Positions 10,458-18,793 of a stretch of 64,000 nt of DNA are shown piece by piece (the stretch's first letter is position 1; every line of letters begins with the position of its first letter). The stretch is from Terrimonas ginsenosidimutans (GTDB taxonomy: Bacteria > Bacteroidota > Bacteroidia > Chitinophagales > Chitinophagaceae), in NCBI RefSeq assembly GCF_022012415.1, contig NZ_JAKLTR010000003.1, forward strand, positions 186,001-250,000. Direction: 5' to 3'. Made by a program: the position numbers and the translations under genes. The notes under the pieces are model-generated. The model saw nothing but the letters and a program-made list of their open reading frames with translations. It was not told the DNA's origin and did no database searches.

Positions 10458-11639
10458 TTACTTGATTTTTTGTGCAAGGTATCCTAACGCTACAAATGCG
10501 AGAGCTGTGCCGCAGACGGCTGTCCATCCGCCGCTGGTCCAGGCAACACTTCCGGCAACAGACCCGACTGATCCGCCGATAAAGGCAGAGGTCATATACA
10601 CGGTATTGATCCGGCTTCTCGCTTCCGGAAGCAGCGCAAAGATGCGTGATTGGTTGGAGATATGGGTGACCTGCATGCCGATATCAAGAATGATCACTCC
10701 GATGATCAGTACGATCAGGTATGTTCCGCCGAGTGCGAGAAGTATATATGAAGCAAACACGGCGAGTATGCCGAGGTTGATCGTGAACTGCGGCCCTCTT
10801 TTATCAGCACTTTTTCCCGCCAGGGGGGCGGCAAGTGCGCCGCAGGCTCCGATCAGGCCGAAGAGGCCAACCATATCGCTTCCATAGAAATAAGGAGCGC
10901 CTTCAAGAAAGAATACGAGCGTCGTCCAGAATACACTGAAAGCGGCAAACATAAAGCAACCGGTAAGAGCTGATTTCTGCAAAGGGCGCAATGTTTTTGC
11001 AAGTGTCACCAATGAACGCATCAGGCTTGCGTAGCTGCCCTGGTAGGTCGGCTGGCTGACCGGAAGAAATCTTGCAAGGGCAATTGACAGGATCACCATG
11101 ATCCCGGCTCCCGCTCCGAACATGATCCGCCAGCCAAAGTGTGCACCTACATAACCACTGATCGTGCGGGAAAGAAGGATGCCGATCAGTAAACCGCTCA
11201 TTACTTTCCCGACTACCTTTCCCCGTTCATGATCACCGGCCAGTTGGGCTGCCATGGGCAGTAATACCTGTGGGACTGCTGAGAAAATGCCCGTGATCAG
11301 ACCGGCGGCCAGCATCCATTCGAACTGCGGAGCCATAGCACAGCCGAGCATCGCCACGCAGGCAATGGCCAGCATCGCCAGCACAAGCTTTTTCCGCTCA
11401 ACCTTATCTCCCAGGGGGACAGCAAACAACAGTCCGATAGTATAGCCCACCTGCGTAAAAGTGGCCAGCAGGCTCACGGTACTCTCGGGTACCTTAAAGC
11501 TGCGCCCGATCTCTGCCAGCAAGGGTTGATTATAATAGATGTTCGCGACTACAAGGCCGCAGGTAACAGCCATCAGCATCGTGAGTGATGGGCTGATAGA
11601 TTGATGACCGGATGGAGTTTTCACTGATTCTGTAGCCAT
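10458..11639 (-). CDS. MFS transporter (drug/arabinose-efflux-like)
   Basis: The 393-residue protein has 12 predicted membrane helices. The first loop signature is LGDKVERKKLV (the G-D-x-x-x-R-R/K motif of MFS efflux proteins, about residue 72), and helix 1 carries NIYYNQPLL, common in the YbcL/AraJ-like branch. It should export a small molecule with proton exchange; the substrate is unknown. I use the ATG at 11639 because the upstream extension does not look like coding sequence. It is divergent from the large propeller sensor gene, with a 141-base shared promoter region. Confidence 0.88.
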   Translation of the reverse strand: MATESVKTPSGHQSISPSLTMLMAVTCGLVVANIYYNQPLLAEIGRSFKVPESTVSLLATFTQVGYTIGLLFAVPLGDKVERKKLVLAMLAIACVAMLGCAMAPQFEWMLAAGLITGIFSAVPQVLLPMAAQLAGDHERGKVVGKVMSGLLIGILLSRTISGYVGAHFGWRIMFGAGAGIMVILSIALARFLPVSQPTYQGSYASLMRSLVTLAKTLRPLQKSALTGCFMFAAFSVFWTTLVFFLEGAPYFYGSDMVGLFGLIGACGALAAPLAGKSADKRGPQFTINLGILAVFASYILLALGGTYLIVLIIGVIILDIGMQVTHISNQSRIFALLPEARSRINTVYMTSAFIGGSVGSVAGSVAWTSGGWTAVCGTALAFVALGYLAQKIK

Positions 11640-11754
11640 AGGAGCCACAAATGTATGATCACAAAGCCAAAACATGCCATCATCCATTTTATACAGTCCA
11701 TCTCGGATAGCGGCAGTTCATCAGCCCTTTCTTCCGGTTTGGTAAGCCAATAGC

Positions 11755-11762
11755 TATATTTG
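11755..11762 (+). promoter_or_regulatory. Candidate -7 element for the propeller sensor
   Basis: TATATTTG matches the Bacteroidota TAnnTTTG consensus and lies 18 bases upstream of the ATG at 11781. This implies a very short leader. No convincing -33 element at the usual spacing is seen. Confidence 0.4.
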
Positions 11763-11780
11763 GCCTGCTTAACCACACGC

Positions 11781-14700
11781 ATGCGCTCCATATTCTTCAC
11801 CTTACTGATCTTTCTTGCCTTTGATGCAGGGGCGCAGCTGCGCAGAGATTTCCTGTTCTCCAACCTTCGTAATGGACTCGTTTCGGAAGAAACCGTTGCC
11901 GTGCAGCAGGATGACGCGGGTTATATCTGGATCGCCACGGCAGATGGCCTGCAACGGTACGAGGGGCGCAGGTATCTTACATTCCGCTACGCGGAAAATG
12001 ACAGCACTTCCATTCCCAGCAATAATATTGAGCAGATGCGCCTCGACAGGAAAAACCGGTTGTGGCTTTTGTTCAATGAGAACAAGATCGGGTATATGGA
12101 TCCCGTTGACCTTACTTATCACGAGGTGACTGTCAGAACACAGGGCGAGCTCAGGAATGCGGTTGTCAGCCAGCTGATGGTCCATGAAGATGGGCGCGTG
12201 CTTCTCCTCCTTTATAAAGTGGGCGTGTTCACCTACGATGAAGAGAAAAAGGAATTCAATCAGAAGAATACTCCGGTTCAAACGCCGAAAGGCTGGAACC
12301 CGATCTTTGTACAAACAGACAGTCTTCCAAACATTTACTGGATCGCCTGTGATTCGGGGCTGGTAAAATATGATGCGAGGAAAAAGGAAATGTTTTTCCG
12401 TGGGCATAATCCCGGCAATGATCCCATTCTATCCGCAGCAGGTGATCTTCGTTTTATCACCTTACTTACTTTCGATCATTCCGGACGCTTGTGGATGATG
12501 GCTCATTCATCTTCCGGAAGAAAAACATTACTCTACAGCGTTGATATCAGGAAAAGCCGGTTAAAAGAATGGGAGGCTGAGATCTCATCCATCATAAAAG
12601 ATCCGAATTACCGGATGCTGAATGTGCAGGAACAATCTGACGGAACGGTTTGGGTGCTGGGGTTGAATATACTTGCAGGTCTCAGGAAAGGTGCTTCCAA
12701 CTTCGAGCTGGTTGAATCGAATTTACCCGGTCCATTTGCTATCCGTTATGACGGGGTCAGAAGTATTTACGAAGACAGGGAGAATAATCTTTGGGTCTGT
12801 ACGAATAAAGGGCTGTTCAGGGTAAATCCGACGCGCCAGTTCTTTCACGCGGTGCTGAACGGAAGACCCGGAGAACCTAAATATACTTACCCGCAAGCTG
12901 TAACAGGGATCTGCCAGGCAGCGAATGGCGAGATCATAACTTCTACTGCCGGAAACGGTTTGTTCCGTTTCAGCAGCGAACTCGAACCGCTGCCCGTAAA
13001 TGTGATCACCGCATCCTCAAAAAAAGACGAAGCTGTTTCCTGTTTGTTCCAGCGGTCAAACGGCGACCTGTGGAAAGCTGGCGAAGATGGTTCGCTCACC
13101 ATTATTCACCGGTCGACAGGTAAGACTGAAAAACTTGGATTTTTCTCAGGACTTACTGTTGTACGGCAGATCACGGAAGACCAGGAAGGCAATATGTGGG
13201 TAGGTACACAAAGCGGGCGGGTGGCCAAATTCGATTCAGCTGGCAGGAAAATGATCCATCTGCTCCGGTTTAAAAACCGCGTCATGCGTTTGATGCCTGA
13301 TAATAAAGGGAATCTATGGGTTGGAGTATTGCAGAACGGACTTTTCAGGGTAAATATCAGGGATAATTCCATTGAAGATAATTACACGGCCGAAGGCGCT
13401 GTGGGCCAAAAGCTTTTCTCTAACGATGTGTATGATATGATCCGTTACAGCGACAGTCTTTATATCATTGCTGCGGGTGGATTGAACATGTTGAATGTGT
13501 ATACAAAAAAGATATCCAGAATGCCCTCCACTTCTGAGCTGCCCTCAAGTGTTGTTTGCAATATCATCAAAGATAAGCTTGGGTATTTGTGGGTGACAAC
13601 GCAGAACGGACTTTGCAGTGTGAACATGAGCACACATGTGGTAACGAATTATAACGAGCGTGATGGTGTGCATACTAATTCATTTTTCCCGGCGACATCC
13701 ATCTTATTGAATGACGGAAGGATCGGCTTTGGTACGATGCGGGACTGGCTGATCTTCGATCCGGCAGCGATCGCCAAGAATAATCTTCACTTGCCACCGG
13801 TGATCAGCATGACACGCATAGGTGTGATGGGGAAATGGCTTCCGCTTGACTCATTGAACCGGCTTCCTGTTTTACAACTCAATCATGATCAGAATTCACT
13901 TACACTGGAGTTCTCTTCCCTGACCTTCCAAAGCAGCTATGGGATCTTTTATAAGATGGAAGGACTGGATGATGAATGGCAATTGTCACGCCAGTTCCAC
14001 CAGGCCGTTTACACTTACCTGCCACCAGGTGATTATACATTCAGAGCATACTGTACGAATGCCGATGGTATTCCTTCTAAAAATCTGGTGGAGTTCAAAA
14101 TTCATATCAAGCCGCCCTTTTGGAAAACCTGGTGGTTCCTCGGTATACTTGTACTGGCCGGTGTTTGCGTATTATACTGGCTGGATAAGGTTCGTATGCA
14201 AAAGATCCGCGCTACAGAGAGTATACGTACACGCATTGCCACCAGTTTGACAGAAGACATGAGTAACTCTCTAAGCAATATCAATATTTCAAGTGAACTG
14301 GCGAAAGCGAAAGTGGATACGGATACACAACGTACGAAGGAATACATCTCGCAGATCAGTGAAACCAGCAGCCGCATGGTTCAGGCGATGTATGACATGG
14401 TGTGGAGTATCAACCCGGAGTCTGATACGATGGCAGATACGATAGAGCGAATGAAGGTATTTGCGGGGGAGATCGAAAGCCTTTATGAGATCAATACCGG
14501 GTTTGATGTGGAGTCTGCTGTTAAGGGCCTTCGTTTGAATATGGAGCATCGTTATGAATTGCTCTCGGTATTCAAAGAAGCGGTGACCAATGCAGGGAAA
14601 CATTCAGGCGGAAAATTGGTGGAGATCAGCATACGCCACCGGAAATCAAAACTGATCATGATGATCGTGGACGATGGAAAGGGTTTTGTAATGGACAACG

Positions 14701-14822
14701 TGGCAATGATGGGCCGTGGATTAAGTGATATGCGCCGCCGTGCTTCTGCGATCAATGCCTCCTTTTACATAGAATCGGAAATTAATACGGGAACGATCGT
14801 GAAGATGGAACTGGGAATTTGA
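11781..14822 (+). CDS. Two-component propeller sensor with Y_Y_Y domain and HisKA_3/HATPase-like module lacking the phospho-acceptor His
   Basis: The 1013-residue protein starts with a signal peptide (to about GAQ, residue 20). A periplasmic seven-bladed-type propeller pair follows, with repeats like GYIWIATADGLQRYEG, GNLWVGVLQNGLFRVN and GYLWVTTQNGLCSVN. Then come a Y_Y_Y domain (near 690-775), one membrane helix (about 783-803), and a cytoplasmic dimerisation plus ATPase module. The N box (FKEAVTNAGKHS, about 930-942) and G boxes (DDGKGF, GRGLSDMRRRA) are intact. However, the position normally occupied by histidine in R-I-A-x-x-L-H-D-D reads R-I-A-T-S-L-T-E-D, with threonine at T824. So it may be a pseudokinase or signal through another partner. 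I chose the ATG at 11781 because an upstream TTG overlaps the promoter. No response regulator follows in the same orientation. Confidence 0.88.
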   Translation: MRSIFFTLLIFLAFDAGAQLRRDFLFSNLRNGLVSEETVAVQQDDAGYIWIATADGLQRYEGRRYLTFRYAENDSTSIPSNNIEQMRLDRKNRLWLLFNENKIGYMDPVDLTYHEVTVRTQGELRNAVVSQLMVHEDGRVLLLLYKVGVFTYDEEKKEFNQKNTPVQTPKGWNPIFVQTDSLPNIYWIACDSGLVKYDARKKEMFFRGHNPGNDPILSAAGDLRFITLLTFDHSGRLWMMAHSSSGRKTLLYSVDIRKSRLKEWEAEISSIIKDPNYRMLNVQEQSDGTVWVLGLNILAGLRKGASNFELVESNLPGPFAIRYDGVRSIYEDRENNLWVCTNKGLFRVNPTRQFFHAVLNGRPGEPKYTYPQAVTGICQAANGEIITSTAGNGLFRFSSELEPLPVNVITASSKKDEAVSCLFQRSNGDLWKAGEDGSLTIIHRSTGKTEKLGFFSGLTVVRQITEDQEGNMWVGTQSGRVAKFDSAGRKMIHLLRFKNRVMRLMPDNKGNLWVGVLQNGLFRVNIRDNSIEDNYTAEGAVGQKLFSNDVYDMIRYSDSLYIIAAGGLNMLNVYTKKISRMPSTSELPSSVVCNIIKDKLGYLWVTTQNGLCSVNMSTHVVTNYNERDGVHTNSFFPATSILLNDGRIGFGTMRDWLIFDPAAIAKNNLHLPPVISMTRIGVMGKWLPLDSLNRLPVLQLNHDQNSLTLEFSSLTFQSSYGIFYKMEGLDDEWQLSRQFHQAVYTYLPPGDYTFRAYCTNADGIPSKNLVEFKIHIKPPFWKTWWFLGILVLAGVCVLYWLDKVRMQKIRATESIRTRIATSLTEDMSNSLSNINISSELAKAKVDTDTQRTKEYISQISETSSRMVQAMYDMVWSINPESDTMADTIERMKVFAGEIESLYEINTGFDVESAVKGLRLNMEHRYELLSVFKEAVTNAGKHSGGKLVEISIRHRKSKLIMMIVDDGKGFVMDNVAMMGRGLSDMRRRASAINASFYIESEINTGTIVKMELGI

Positions 14823-14840
14823 TGGAGGTTTAAGAGTACT

Positions 14841-14857
14841 GGCGTTACTCCTGCGCC
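14841..14857. repeat. Remnant of palindromic-element ends
   Basis: GGCGTTACTCCTGCGCC looks like the left end (GGCGTAGGAGTA) and right end (TACTCCTACGCC) of the window's intergenic palindromes joined without the interior. It is a possible deletion scar. Confidence 0.4.
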
Positions 14858-14903
14858 GAACAGATGCCAGAAACTTCCACGTATCTTAAGCCATTATAAA
14901 TAC

Positions 14904-14936
14904 AAAGAGCTCCGCTGAAAATCAGCGGAGCTCTTT
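14904..14936. terminator. Bidirectional terminator between convergent genes
   Basis: AAAGAGCTCCGCTGA at 14904-14918 and TCAGCGGAGCTCTTT at 14922-14936 form a perfect 15-bp stem with a 3-base loop. It serves the propeller sensor (plus) and the LytTR regulator (minus). Confidence 0.9.
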
Positions 14937-14963
14937 TGATTTGATGTATACAGAAGAGCCGGA

Positions 14964-15746
14964 TTATTTTCCCATCCATTTTTTGAACTCTGTTACTTTC
15001 TCACGGCTTACGATGGCTTCCTTATCTACCGGAGGATTCAGGTGAAGGATCAATCTGTTTCCGAAGTAATCGTGTATCTGGTCAATGCTGTTTACCGATA
15101 CATAGAAAGAACGGCTGATACGGAAGTATTTTTCAGGATCAAGCATGTCTTCGAGTTCATCCATGATATAGTCGACCACAAACTTTTTATTGTCGGCTGT
15201 TTTGAAGAAGTTCAGGCGGCCATCGCTATAGAAATAAGCGATATCATTTACCTCAACGCTTACGAGCTTTTGTGCATGTTTTACCAGGAAGCGTTTGCGG
15301 TATTCTTTGGGTTGTAATTTTTCCTGCAGTTGTTTTACCAGGCCCTCCACGTTCAGCGGGTCACGGTTTTCAACAGTTCCCCCATACAGGCTTTTCATTC
15401 CACGATATTTTTCGAGTGCGCCGCGAAGGTCTTCTTTCTGGATCGGTTTAAGCAGGTAATCCACGCTGCTGACCTTGAATGCTTTCAATGCATATTCGTC
15501 ATAAGAAGTTGTGAAAATGACTGTGCTTTTGATGGCGGTGCGGTCGAATATTTCAAAACTCTGACCATCTGCCAGTTCAATGTCCATCAGGATCACATCA
15601 GGGCTGTCATTTGTTTCGAGCCAGTTCACAGAGGAGCGGATGCTGTCCATAACACCAACCACTTCAGCGGCTGGTTCTACAGTGGCGAGGGTTTTCTGGA
15701 GTTTTTTTGCTGCCAGTTCTTCATCTTCGATGATCAGTACTTTCAT
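14964..15746 (-). CDS. LytTR-family response regulator
   Basis: The 260-residue protein has an N-terminal receiver domain (about 1-120; acidic pair in IIEDEE, phospho-acceptor aspartate in VILMDIEL, conserved lysine in LLKPIQ) and a C-terminal LytTR DNA-binding domain (about 150-255, VNDIAYFYSDGRLNFF and FRISRSFYVSVNSIDQIHD). It should regulate promoters on signal from the sensor kinase gene just upstream on the same strand. The ATG at 15746 starts the receiver domain directly; the open frame extends a further 189 bases upstream without family similarity. Confidence 0.93.
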   Translation of the reverse strand: MKVLIIEDEELAAKKLQKTLATVEPAAEVVGVMDSIRSSVNWLETNDSPDVILMDIELADGQSFEIFDRTAIKSTVIFTTSYDEYALKAFKVSSVDYLLKPIQKEDLRGALEKYRGMKSLYGGTVENRDPLNVEGLVKQLQEKLQPKEYRKRFLVKHAQKLVSVEVNDIAYFYSDGRLNFFKTADNKKFVVDYIMDELEDMLDPEKYFRISRSFYVSVNSIDQIHDYFGNRLILHLNPPVDKEAIVSREKVTEFKKWMGK

Positions 15747-15909
15747 AATAGAGTGGTTTTGGTTTTTTGATACATCCAAGATAATACTGATAAACCGGGG
15801 AAGGAATGACGATACGTTAAGCTGGTGTTCTGCATGCATGAATTGTGAAATCCTTGTATGAACAGTAACAGGAATGCACGCAAATACATTCCTTATATAA
15901 GCGAAAAGG

Positions 15910-15942
15910 CCATTCGCGTTCCATTCGCGTTCCATTCGCGTT
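15910..15942. repeat. Three exact 11-bp direct repeats at the end of the sensor kinase gene
   Basis: CCATTCGCGTT occurs three times in direct tandem (15910-15920, 15921-15931, 15932-15942). The last copy overlaps the kinase stop codon. It lies in the 194-base gap between the kinase and its regulator. Confidence 0.85.
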
Positions 15943-16975
15943 AAGATGGTATCAATGGAACCGCCACTGCAAACTCCTTTCCGTCATCCCGTACTGTAAT
16001 CTCTTCCTGCTTCATCAGCCGGTATTTATTGACAATATTGATCAACCCCACCCGGTTTGAGGACACCATCCGTTCTTTTCTTTGAAGATTATTGCTCACC
16101 AGCAGCTTTCCACTGTTGGTGGTCATGATCAGGATCTTTAAAGGCTGATCTTTTAAGATCATGTTATGTTTTACTGCATTTTCTACCAGGATCTGCAGTG
16201 TGAGGGGAGGAAGCATATACACGAGATATCGTTCGTTGATGCGTACTTCCATTTCCAGCCCATCACCATACCGTGTTTTCAGGAGGTGGAAATAAGAGTA
16301 GATGAATTGCATTTCCGTATCGAGGGAGGTAAGGCCATCCTCATTTGTCCGCAAAAGATAGCGGTATACCTTGCTCAGTTCGTCCAGGAATTTTTCAGCT
16401 TTTTCGGGTTCATCACTGATCAGGGAAGAGAGGGAGTTCAGGCTGTTAAACAGAAAGTGGGGATTTACCTGCCCCTTCAATCCTTCCAGCTGACTTTGCA
16501 GGTTTTCTTTTTTCAGCTGATCGGCTTCGTCAACCAGTTTTCGCCACTTTTCATAAAATGAAGCCCCCTCATTGAAGCTGGTGAACAAAAGATTTCCCGT
16601 GATGCCTACCACGACCATCCACGGATAGTTGGTCATTTTTACGTTCAGGCCCATCACCCTGATATAGTCGTAGCCGAAAAAAAGAATAGTAATACCGATG
16701 ATCGTAATGATGATATAGCATACGATGGCGATGCCGATGCGTTTGAAGGTCTGGCTGTAGAGCGGGAAATGATTGGCAAGAACAACGGTGATCATGCTGC
16801 ATAGTGTGTACAACACCAGCACCATTGCCATGGTGATAAGGGTGGGCCACAGAAAACTTTGCCAGCTCTGAAAGTACGATGAGGCAAAGATCATACAGTT
16901 GAGGGCGAAAGCCATCGGGGGGATAAGAATGGCGCCGATCAATCGTTCTTTGCTGCTGTAGTTAAAAATCGTCAT
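15941..16975 (-). CDS. LytS-like sensor histidine kinase (His_kinase family)
   Basis: The 344-residue inner-membrane protein has four hydrophobic helices in residues 12-135 and a short coiled linker. The His_kinase domain follows, with the phospho-acceptor H173 in QVNPHFLFNSLNSL and an ATPase N box in LVENAVKHN. There is no periplasmic sensor domain, so the signal may be sensed within the membrane. It lies directly upstream of the LytTR regulator and should phosphorylate it. Confidence 0.92.
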   Translation of the reverse strand: MTIFNYSSKERLIGAILIPPMAFALNCMIFASSYFQSWQSFLWPTLITMAMVLVLYTLCSMITVVLANHFPLYSQTFKRIGIAIVCYIIITIIGITILFFGYDYIRVMGLNVKMTNYPWMVVVGITGNLLFTSFNEGASFYEKWRKLVDEADQLKKENLQSQLEGLKGQVNPHFLFNSLNSLSSLISDEPEKAEKFLDELSKVYRYLLRTNEDGLTSLDTEMQFIYSYFHLLKTRYGDGLEMEVRINERYLVYMLPPLTLQILVENAVKHNMILKDQPLKILIMTTNSGKLLVSNNLQRKERMVSSNRVGLINIVNKYRLMKQEEITVRDDGKEFAVAVPLIPS

Positions 16976-17139
16976 GTTTTAAACTCGGTGAGCACTAAGA
17001 TATTGTTTCTGGCCCTTTATCGGGCATGGCAAAGGATAGATTGGGCTTAATAGAGATAAACTGTGCTTTTGGACAGGCGAAGCGTTGGAACTATGGCGGC
17101 GGCCAATTTTGAGAAAAGGGCCCCGAGGACGTTAAGTCT

Positions 17140-17213
17140 CCCTGACTAAGGATTGATTTCATTGCGACCTTTGCGGGCCTTCGCGCTCATTGCGTTACTC
17201 CTCGCCAGTCGAA
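17140..17213. repeat. Half copy of a palindromic element
   Basis: ATTGCGACCTTTGCGGGCC-like words end in GCGTTACTCCTCGCCAG (17192-17208), matching the right end of the window's palindromic elements. The left arm is missing. The remainder of 16976-17222 shows no gene. Confidence 0.5.
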
Positions 17214-17222
17214 CGGAAAACC

Positions 17223-18257
17223 CTATCGGCCTGGCTGTGATGAATCCCGTATGATCAGCTGCGGAGCCAGCGTTGTTGTATTAAAATCTGTGATCGGCTT
17301 TTTACTTTCGATCATCTGCAGCAAAGAATTCGTTGCCATTTCACCCATATCAAAGGCAGGCTGTTTGATAATAGATAAAGCAGGATCGATCAGCTCGGTA
17401 AGATCCGAATTAGAAAACCCGATCAGGGCAATATCGTGCGGCACTTTGATCTTATGGGCTTTCAGGACGCGAAGGCAGCCTGTGGTGAGTTTATCGGAAA
17501 GCGCGAGAATGGCATCAGGGCGTTCCGGAGCATTCAGCATTTCGCTCACCGCGATATCGGTTTCTTCCAGTATAAGCCCGCCATGCTGGCAATACCTGAT
17601 ATATTCGTCTTTTTCGATCAATCCATGATCCGCCAGTGCGGCACGATATCCCGCGAGACGATCCCGCGTAATGGACAGGAGTACATTACTCGCCAGGGCC
17701 GCGATCCTGTTGTATCCATTCCGGATCAGGTGAACGGTGGCGTCATAAGCACCGCGGTAGCTGTCGACTGTAATCTTATATGTATTGATATCCGGAGCGA
17801 TCCGGTCGAAGAAAACGATGGGCATCCCGCGTTCGTACAGTTCACGGAAATTGCTAAAGTCGCTGGTTTCCGCGGATACTGAAACGATCAGTCCGTCTAT
17901 CGAGCGGGAAGTGAGATAGTTAAGGTTTACCTGCTCTCTTTCCGCTGATTCACGCGTTTGTGAAATGATGACATTATAGCCATTGCGGTAGGCGACGGAT
18001 TCGATGCCGTCGATGGCCTGGGAGAAAAAGCTATTGGCGATCTCTGATACGATCACGCCTATTGAATGGGTCCTTCTTTCCTTGAGGCTCAGCGCAATGG
18101 GGTTGGGTTGATAGTTGATCTTTTCCGCGTAATCCAGCACCAGCTTTTTGGTTTCCGGGCTGATCTCATAGCTATCACGAAGAGCCCTGGAGACGGTCGA
18201 GGTAGACAGCCCCAGTGCCCTGGCAATATCTTTAATGGTGACGGCTTCAAATCTCAT
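17223..18257 (-). CDS. LacI-family transcriptional regulator, probable regulator of the pectin/xylose genes
   Basis: The 344-residue protein has the LacI helix-turn-helix at 5-50 (VTIKDIARALGLSTSTVSRAL) with a hinge helix (NPIALSLKERRT). A periplasmic-binding-protein-like effector domain follows (TRSIDGLIVSVS, VFFDRIAPDI, DAILALSDKLTTGCLR, IALIGFSN). It is divergent from susC1, and three operator-like sequences lie in the 534-base gap. The effector is probably a uronate, oligogalacturonide or xylose-derived sugar (inference). No ligand-specific residue can be read from sequence alone. Confidence 0.93.
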   Translation of the reverse strand: MRFEAVTIKDIARALGLSTSTVSRALRDSYEISPETKKLVLDYAEKINYQPNPIALSLKERRTHSIGVIVSEIANSFFSQAIDGIESVAYRNGYNVIISQTRESAEREQVNLNYLTSRSIDGLIVSVSAETSDFSNFRELYERGMPIVFFDRIAPDINTYKITVDSYRGAYDATVHLIRNGYNRIAALASNVLLSITRDRLAGYRAALADHGLIEKDEYIRYCQHGGLILEETDIAVSEMLNAPERPDAILALSDKLTTGCLRVLKAHKIKVPHDIALIGFSNSDLTELIDPALSIIKQPAFDMGEMATNSLLQMIESKKPITDFNTTTLAPQLIIRDSSQPGR

Positions 18258-18483
18258 GAAGAGGGGTGTTTCGGCGAACGATTAAAGGTAGTGGATTAGG
18301 GTGAGATCCGCCGGAGGCGAAATCACTATCTCAAATAAAATCAACGGATTCGCAACGATATTTTCCATGTCTGTAGTAAAATATTCCAGCTGTAATTCCT
18401 GACAGAAATTCTTTTATTTATTTATAAATCAATTAGTTGAAAGGTACTTCAGCAACAATGAACCTGAGAATGGAAAAAAATAC

Positions 18484-18500
18484 ATGCAATCGGATTACAT
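18484..18500. promoter_or_regulatory. LacI-type operator candidate upstream of susC1
   Basis: ATGCAATCGGATTACAT is a near-perfect 17-bp palindrome (mismatch pairs only at position 4/14 and the centre) and fits the LacI-family form ATGnAAnCGnTTnCAT with one extra central base. A 16-bp relative lies at 41106 before xylB. Confidence 0.6.
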
Positions 18501-18535
18501 ACATTATAAATATTTCTCAAATTATTCATAATGAT

Positions 18536-18566
18536 ATCGTTACCGGGAACGATTGCGTAAATAAAC
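18536..18566. promoter_or_regulatory. Operator-like palindrome shared with the GH28 gene at 58.2 kb
   Basis: Bases 18536-18553 (ATCGTTACCGGGAACGAT) form an 18-bp palindrome with one mismatched pair. Bases 18538-18566 match 58099-58127 at 28 of 29 positions. Such length and identity in two separate non-coding regions indicates a shared regulatory site. Confidence 0.7.
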
Positions 18567-18777
18567 ACTTTCAAATCCTTCTGCAATCTTTAAAATCGGC
18601 TTAGACTTGCCCGGTAACTCAAACTGAATTGCTTGTCATGCCTGAAAAAAACTGCTTTTTTACCCTGCCTTCCTGGCGGGTAGATCCACCGGTTTTCCTC
18701 CTGTTCCCCGGCATTTCCTCTGCCATCACGGAAGGCCTGATGCTTTTCTTTTCATCAACACAAAACCTATTTAAATT

Positions 18778-18793
18778 AAAACGATTGCAGTAT
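18778..18793. promoter_or_regulatory. Operator-like site overlapping the susC1 start
   Basis: AAACGATTGCAGTAT contains the CGATTGC core and, read in reverse, CTGCAATCGTTTT resembles the 41106 site. It lies immediately before the susC1 ATG, where repressor binding could block initiation. It is a weaker call because the core is only seven bases. Confidence 0.4.

Larger units (their letters stand above)
18258..18791. other. Divergent control region between lacI-type gene and susC1
   Basis: The 534-base gap holds no convincing gene. A frame at 18629-18880 runs into susC1 and shows no family features. It contains three operator-like sites (18484, 18536 and 18780) and an AT-rich stretch at 18410-18535 that probably includes the promoters. 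Confidence 0.6.
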
